The position numbers were made by a program, and so were the translations under genes. A stretch of DNA of 64,000 nucleotides, from NCBI GenBank assembly GCA_032622095.1, contig CP136064.1, positions 116,269,894 to 116,333,893 on the forward strand, given 5' to 3'. The DNA comes from Siphonodentalium dalli. Its lineage: Eukaryota; Mollusca; Scaphopoda; Gadilida; Siphonodentaliidae. The notes below the pieces were generated by a model. It searched no databases. It was given only the letters and a program-made list of their open reading frames with translations, and was not told where the DNA came from. The stretch's first letter is position 1. Each line of letters begins with the position of its first letter. Below are positions 57,580-64,000 of this stretch, in pieces.

Positions 57580-60500
57580 CGAAGTTATAGTCCATATCAA
57601 CTTGGGGGATGTTTTGTTACGCCATCTAATGGTGTTTTGTGCTATCGTGTTCTGGGGATGTGAGTGGAGAGATGGAGGGACACATTAAAAGGGACACACT
57701 AAAAGTTGTAGTCAGAGCCCGAGAATACCATCACACCACCCCCTGTCAAAATGGATCTGGAAGATGCCGGTATATCATAGGACCACTGCTGTTTATATCG
57801 GCGGATATTCACACCAATCCTGGGCCTTTTAATGAGAAGATTAAAACAAAGAGGATACATAAACACCTGTGTACGTCCTGTGGAAAACGCGTCATCAACA
57901 CGAGCAAAGCCATTGACTGCGATGCCTGTAATAAATGGACTCATATAAATTGTTGTAATATGTCTTTGAAAAAGTATAATTTATTACAGGAAGGGATGAT
58001 TGAATATAATTTCATCTTTTTGAACAACTGCCACTTGACGACCATCGAGATGATACTCACAATAGCATCGGTAATAATTAAAAACTGGTAATTCTGAAAA
58101 TGCTATTGATTGCCATAGTTCAAAGTATGAATGGTTTGCAAGTAAAGGTCTTAAATTAATTCATCTTAATTGTCAAAGTAGTCTGCCTAAAATAGATGAG
58201 CTTAAGTTTTTTGCCATAAATTCCGGAGTACTCATTATGGCTTTCTCACATTCATGGTTAGATGACTCAAATAGAAATAAAGAAATAGACATACCAGGTT
58301 TTTCAATTGTACGCAAAGATCGTGATATACATGGCGGTGGAGTCTACATCCACCAGTGTATCTCTTTCAATGTGAAGACAGAGTGGAATACTTCGGACAT
58401 GGCATTATCCTGGCTTGAAATTTTACTACCAAAATGCAAACCCATTCTTGTCGGGTGGCATATCGGCCTCGTAAATTGTCCAAAAAAAAATTAACGATCT
58501 GGAACAAAATTGGTCTTGAGCATGATTTTATTGACAAAGAAACCATAATTCTTGATGATTTCAACATAAATTAATCTGACAGTTACAATAAAACCTGTTT
58601 TCTCAACAAGAATGTTGACGCTTTTAAAAGATTATTTAGTCTCACCCAAATAATTACTGATTACACAAGAATTAGTCCAATCGCATCCTCTCTGATTGAT
58701 CTGATATTTGTATCTGACAACTGAAAGACAACATTTCACACTCAGGGGTTTATGACATTGGTCTAAGTGACCATAGTCTGATTTTATGCATCAGAAAAGT
58801 GAAGAAAGAATCACTTGGAAATGGTACACATAAATCAATTAAGTTTCGATGTACAAAAGATTATTCAGCCGATGGATTTCTATCCAAACTCCAGGATATG
58901 CATGGACTGGTCTCAAGTGTCATACTGACAGACTATCTTTAAAGATAGTTTAGTATCAAGTATTGACTGTATTGCACCATTCAAAAATGTCAGGGTAAAA
59001 CAGAACTCAGTGGATTGGATTGATGGAGAACTATTGGGGTTCATTGGGGAAAGAGAATGGGCTCTAAAGAAATATAGAAAATCAAAAGCCCTAAACGATT
59101 TTGAAACTTTTAAATTCCTTCGGAATAAAGTCCAACATCTTACAAAAAAAAACTAAAGTTTCTTACATTCAGGATCAAATTGAAGAATACAAAATGATTC
59201 TACATCTCTCTGGAAATCTCTCCACAACCTTGGCACACCTTCAAAGTCAAGCAAAAATGTGAGCAATATAACATTGAAAACATAAGGAAATATATGCTTT
59301 GATAAATTAAAAATTGCTCGTAAATTCAACAATTTCTTCTGCAAGATAGCAGCTGGTTTGGTTATCAAATTACCCAAAGCACCTGATGTTTTTAAGGAAA
59401 AGTGTCTGAATAAATTATATGCCAACATGATCCATGAAGTTGGTTTCTCATTTAAGGAAGTGACGGGAGAAGTTAATACAATCCTAATGAGTTTCCCTCC
59501 ATCCAAAGCCACTGGTCCTGACACGATACCGGCAAAATTCTTGAGAGATGGCTCTGTCGTTTTATCACCACCATTGAAATATATCATAAATCTATTTATT
59601 CGCAATGGTGAAATTCCGGAAGACCTAAAGAGGGCTAGGGTTGTCCCCATATACAAGACGACAAGTTGACACCTGGAAATTATCGACCTATCTCTGTACT
59701 AAACATAGCATCTAAAATTCTTGAATGCCTAATGTATAACCAAATTGAAAGTTATCTTAAATCCAACAACCTTCTGTACAAGTACCAATCAGGATTTCGA
59801 CCAGGTTTATCAACAGACACCAGTATCTTGTACTTAACCAACCTTATAAGGTATCAATTTGATAAAGGCAATTTAACTGGTATGATTGATCATTAATTGT
59901 TCAACTCTTACCTGAAAGGAAGAACTCAGGCAGTGGATATCCAGGGCACTTTATCTGAATTTGAACCCATAACGTGCGGGGTCCCACAAGGCTGTAAGTT
60001 AGGTCCGTTACTATTCCTTATCTACGTGAATGATGCTCCAGCTGCCATAAATTGTCAACGTCTCTTGTATGCGGACGACTCAGCCCTCATAGTATCTGGC
60101 CGTGATATCGATGCCATCCAAAATACCATTAGCCAGGAAATGGAAAAACTTAGTATGTGGCTAGTGGACAATTAGTTGTCGTTACATTTAGGAAAGACAA
60201 GGGATCATCACATCTATCCTTATCATGTAATGGTATCGACATCAGGTCCACTAACTCGTCAAATACCTTGAAGTTCAACTAGATCAAAATATAAATGGTG
60301 AGTTAATGGGTCAATCAATCCTTTCAAAGTCTAATTCTAGATTAAAATTTCTCTACATGAAGGCATGTTTTCTCAACAAGAAATGTAGAATCCTGTTAGT
60401 ATCTGCTTTAATTCAGTGCCATTTTGATTATTCATGCGGCTTCTGGTGTTCTAGTCTCACAGTCAAAACTAAGAAACGTCTGCAGGCAACAAAAACAGAC

Positions 60501-61588
60501 TGGCGGGATATATTTTATCCCTCCATGATCGTATCACGATTGGGTTCATGGAATTCAAGGCACTAAATTGGTTACCAACTAGCGAAAGGGTAAATTTATT
60601 GAAAATGAGTATTGTTCTAAAGATCTCCGAAAACAAAGTACCATAATATATGAAGGAACAGTTCTCATATGCTCGTGCTCATTGGCCTTACGGCAGCCGA
60701 TCTGGTCCTCTCAGATTTCCACATCACTTTTCACCCTCAGTGGGAACCTGTGGAAAGAAATCCTTCTATTATACAGGTATCAGATTCTGGAACAGCCTCG
60801 ACAAAGCCTTTCACAATAGCTTTGATTATAAACACTGGAAGAAATGCGTAAAAGATCACCTTCTCAACAGTTTGAAATTACGCGATGAATGTCTCTGGAT
60901 TGTGCAATGGAGTAAGTGTTCACTTAATTGTGATAAGTTGGTGCCCGCCAACCATCATCAATAGGCTGTTGAACCCATCGCAGAACCCAGAGACTTCAAT
61001 CAGTGTCTTTATAACATCTTAACTTTTCCACATTTTACCTTCCCCTCACGCAACCCTTTTTGCACTAAACAAACGATGACCCCCTCCCCTACTCCGTTAT
61101 AACCATCTGGGTATATCCTTCCCATAATTTTTAGTTACTTTCAATTATCAATTGAAAGTGTTAAATGAAGTAATTTATACCAGTATTACCAATATTTTAA
61201 AACCCAACCTCTGTCATATAGTAGTCTCATACTATTTTAATTAATACAACACTCAACTGACCAATTGGCAACAGTGGAATTATTTCAACACTCTCGTATC
61301 GCTGGGAGCTTCCCAAGGACCACAATGGAAATAAGTCCTTTCTGCGACTGTTTGTGTCATCATTGATAGCCTCAGCATTTATCTTCCTATTTTCGATTAG
61401 TCTGCTCACCTACTCCCCTCTCTAACATCTCTATCTTTACAGTCTCTTATAAGCCAACACAAACACCTTCTCATTCACATTTTCAGCTCTGTCAACTTTA
61501 TTTATCACTTTTATCAAATGTATGTATTCTGTAATTATATATTGTAAAATGCTGATTAAATTTATCAAAATAAAAATCAATCAATCAA
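57580..61588 (+). pseudogene. APE-type non-LTR retrotransposon, CR1-like, copy 2 (3' complete)
   Basis: It begins with a frame containing GPLLFISADIHTNPGP at 57780-57827, a 2A-like motif. A PHD-like finger follows (CTSCGKRV...CDACNKWTHINC). The endonuclease segment (58150-58494) has HSWLDDS where ETWL with a catalytic Glu is usual. The RT segments (59358-60175) contain GPDTIPAKFL, NYRPISVLNIASKILE, CGVPQGCKLGPLLFLIYVND and LLYADDSALI, followed by a C-terminal region to about 60964. The 3' end is AAAATAAAAATCAATCAATC at 61569-61588. The same internal stops occur in both copies, so the element was dead before the duplication. CR1/L2 affinity is inferred. Confidence 0.87.
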
Positions 61589-61939
61589 TCAGAGACCGAG
61601 TCCGGTAAAAGGTGTAGTTGGGAATTTCAATTTATTTTATCGTTAATATAATGCCAATAATGTTGATTTTTGGTTTGTGATAAGCTATGCCAATTACAAA
61701 TAAAAGAAATTAAACAGATAATTTGTAAGTCCTATATTTTAACTTGCATCGACATTTTTCGTTCTGCAGTCCTCTTATATGGGGCAATTAACGAACCAGC
61801 GGCTGACTCGGCTGTCACCGATTACAAGTTTAGTGGGTTGCAGGCTGTTATACTTTTGCAGGATATGTATCGCCGATGTATCTTCGCGGATGTCTCATTG
61901 TTGCAGTATATGTAAATTTTATGATAGGGTAATATGCCA
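61589..61939. other. Unique flank after the retrotransposon
   Basis: Two overlapping short + frames without recognisable domains. I see nothing else. Confidence 0.35.
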
Positions 61940-62161
61940 TATCACTAACTCGCCGCCATTTTGGACCCGCCAGGTCCGGTTCCGTGGTTTTATTTAACTT
62001 TCCATATATGGAAGTCATGAATAATTCAAAAGCTCCATATATGGAAATGCTACTCCAAAACTATGACCTGTAGCACTGAAACCATGGAACCGGGGCTGGA
62101 CGAATCTATGAAACCACGGAACCGGACCTGGTGGATCCAAAATGGCCGCGAGTTAGTGATA
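61940..62161. mobile_element. Palindromic MITE (family CACTAACTCGCGGCC), intact copy
   Basis: The ends TATCACTAACTCGCCGCCAT and ATGGCCGCGAGTTAGTGATA are inverted copies. The complementarity runs on through GGTCCGGTTCCGTGGTTT / AAACCACGGAACCGGACC. The centre has CCATATATGGA twice. It is the best preserved of the three copies in the window. Confidence 0.85.
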
Positions 62162-64000
62162 GGGGATATTGCTTTCGATATTTTGGTGTGAACAATGGCT
62201 GGACGACTCTTGGAGAGTTATTGCGGGAATACATTGCATAATTTGATGTTCAGATAACGTTGCTGTACCGTAAAATGGGGTGACTTTGGACAGCGAGGTT
62301 ACTTCGGACAATGAATCTCTAAGGGTACACATATCTAACGCTTTCTTCGGACACATGCTTTCATAAATCCACTTGTGTTTTACTTTTCAGTCAACCCTGA
62401 CCTTCGTTTTAAATGTTGTTTAAGCTCGAATACGTTTTAGATATTATCAGGAACGGTCTCTAACGCAGATGAAAGTTTTTATAGCTTTATTTTAATGTAC
62501 GTCAAAAATTGACGCCCTAATAATTGCATTAATTGAATGACATATTGAAACCAAATTATGACCGATATACATGCATGTTCAAATATATTATGTGGTCTAA
62601 AATGAGACAAATAATAAAACTCAACGTTTTGTTTGCACATTGGAAACACCCTTTTGTGGGCCCTTAAAATTCCGTTGGGGTGATTTCGACCACTAGCCCA
62701 GGGTAAGCATCTTCCAACAAGACCGCTAATATAGCCTATATATATCACTATAAATGAAATGTGTCCAGACTTGTAATTATGTCTAAAGAAGGTATTTTTT
62801 GTATTATTCTTAAAGCCAACATAGCGATGTTGTGCTATTTGTTTTTATTACCCCTTGTTGGTATCCGAAATAACCCCGACAACTCAACACTGTGAACATA
62901 TAATTATATATATGTCTTCGTTGGAATGTAGACCAAATGTCTTATTGCGAAGTATCCGGAGTGTATTTAATCCGATTAGTTGATTTTTTGTCAGCATTTT
63001 GAGGTTTTCTGGTGTGGTGATTGAGAAACTTTCAGTGATTAGCCGCAGTTGTTGTAATGATCTGAAGGATTGGTTGTTTTAACGGAATTCTGAGGTGGTG
63101 TTTTCATGACACCTTGGAAGGCATTATGATTAATTAGTCTCCATGCTCGGTGGTGAATGGAACCTTATCGGAAATTATTTCATAATGACTCTCGAGATTG
63201 TTTGTAAATCATTCATGCAGTGTTCAGCGGCTGAACTTCAGCCGCCGTATATTGGCTTCTGTCAGTCAATTGCAGATCTCTATTTCGATAGAAATTAGAA
63301 CAATAACAAAGAAAAGATACATGCCAGCCGAAAACAATTCCAATGTCGTATAAGGGAACCGCGAAAATTAACAGTTTAGTGTATTTGACGCGAGCTGACA
63401 ACACGTCAACATAATAACATGTCAATCGTCAAGGCGATTGTCATTTTGTTGGCAATGGGTGTTTGGTTATAACCAATAATATATTGGTTTATCAATGCAA
63501 TGGGCCGTTGCATGTTTGGCGATGAACCTATGCAAAACTTGTGTTTGGTCGGATTCAAGGGGGTGTGCAGTTGGATTCTTGGAATTCCCCAAGGTGGACA
63601 CCCACAACGGAGACCCTCTAGCCACGTCCCTGAGTTGTATGATATTGTATAATGTTATGTGAAACAAGTTGTTACATGTTGAAATTATCGTGTCGGCTAC
63701 GATTCTGTCGGGTGAATGGGAATTCTCCACCAAACTATAGTCGGAATCTCTATGATGTATACCCGATTATGACACCTCGACCCAAAATCAATACCTGCCG
63801 GGTGAACTGGAACAAACTTCACTAGGTTTAATGCCGATCGACCCAAAAACAATACCTGCCGGGTGAATTGGAACAAACTTCCGCGGGGTGGGATGTCACA
63901 CTGCATCTATCAAACTGCACGCAGTACCCTGTCCGTTATAACCGAATCTCAGTGGCGCTCTGAGAGATAACGATATGCATGCCTGGAGTTTGACTGGAGT
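62162..64000. other. Non-coding right end of window
   Basis: 62990-63110 is a copy of the TTAACGGAATTCTGAG repeat also present near 26.8 and 28.1 kb. 63778-63890 contains two tandem copies of a roughly 61-bp unit starting CGACCCAAAA(T/A)CAATACCTGC. No exon is recognised. Confidence 0.4.

Larger units (their letters stand above)
50875..60793. repeat. Tandem segmental duplication, unit 2
   Basis: It repeats unit 1 with only scattered substitutions and small indels, for example an 8-base-scale deletion near 51197 and roughly 20 bp missing near 57678. It also has one 1639-bp insertion at 55833-57471. At the junction (50872-50878) RT sequence CTGGAAC is joined to fold-back sequence AGCGAGTCATG through GA. 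Confidence 0.93.

Overview
This is invertebrate animal nuclear DNA, AT-rich and crowded with repeats. Exons are short and bounded by GT-AG introns. Dispersed repeats such as the 'AGCTCACCTGAGACGAAGTCTCC...GTCCGTCCGTCC' family near 12.5-14 kb, together with CR1-like retrotransposon remains, suggest a marine mollusc, probably a bivalve. The species is inferred from pattern familiarity and has not been tested by a search.

One protein-coding gene is well supported, on the + strand. Nine exons between 23588 and 38094 join in consistent reading phase and encode the last 248 residues of CASP. CASP is the Golgi-resident coiled-coil membrane protein made from the CUX1 locus in vertebrates. The exons supply the coiled coil, the conserved pre-membrane segment, a single C-terminal transmembrane helix and the short lumenal tail with its stop codon. 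The 5' part of the gene lies outside the window or in exons I could not recognise. An extra exon candidate at 23861 could be an alternative end or a mutually exclusive partner of the exon at 24775.

Region 1-23.5 kb has no recognisable exon and behaves as intron or upstream sequence. It holds two minisatellites (32-bp x 10 and 53-bp x 17), several families of short inverted-repeat elements bounded by TTAA, a 5'-truncated LINE fragment nested in one of them, two copies of a known-looking molluscan repeat, and clusters of ATCRAT motifs. Region 23.5-38.1 kb is the CASP exon region. Its introns carry more of the same elements, two of them starting within about 15-60 bp of a splice donor. Region 38.1-42.2 kb is flank with another TTAA-bounded element.

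Region 42.2-61.6 kb is a compound structure. A large fold-back element has arms of about 1 kb around a minisatellite core, with a GC-rich perfect hairpin at its centre. It is followed by a dead APE-type non-LTR retrotransposon that has a 2A-like motif, a PHD-like finger, an endonuclease and a reverse transcriptase. This segment occurs twice in tandem: 42.58-50.87 kb and 50.88-60.79 kb. The copies are nearly identical except that the second contains a 1639-bp inverted-repeat element rich in CCAACGTTGG, whose empty site is preserved in the first. The remaining 61.6-64 kb holds a palindromic MITE and otherwise unremarkable sequence.
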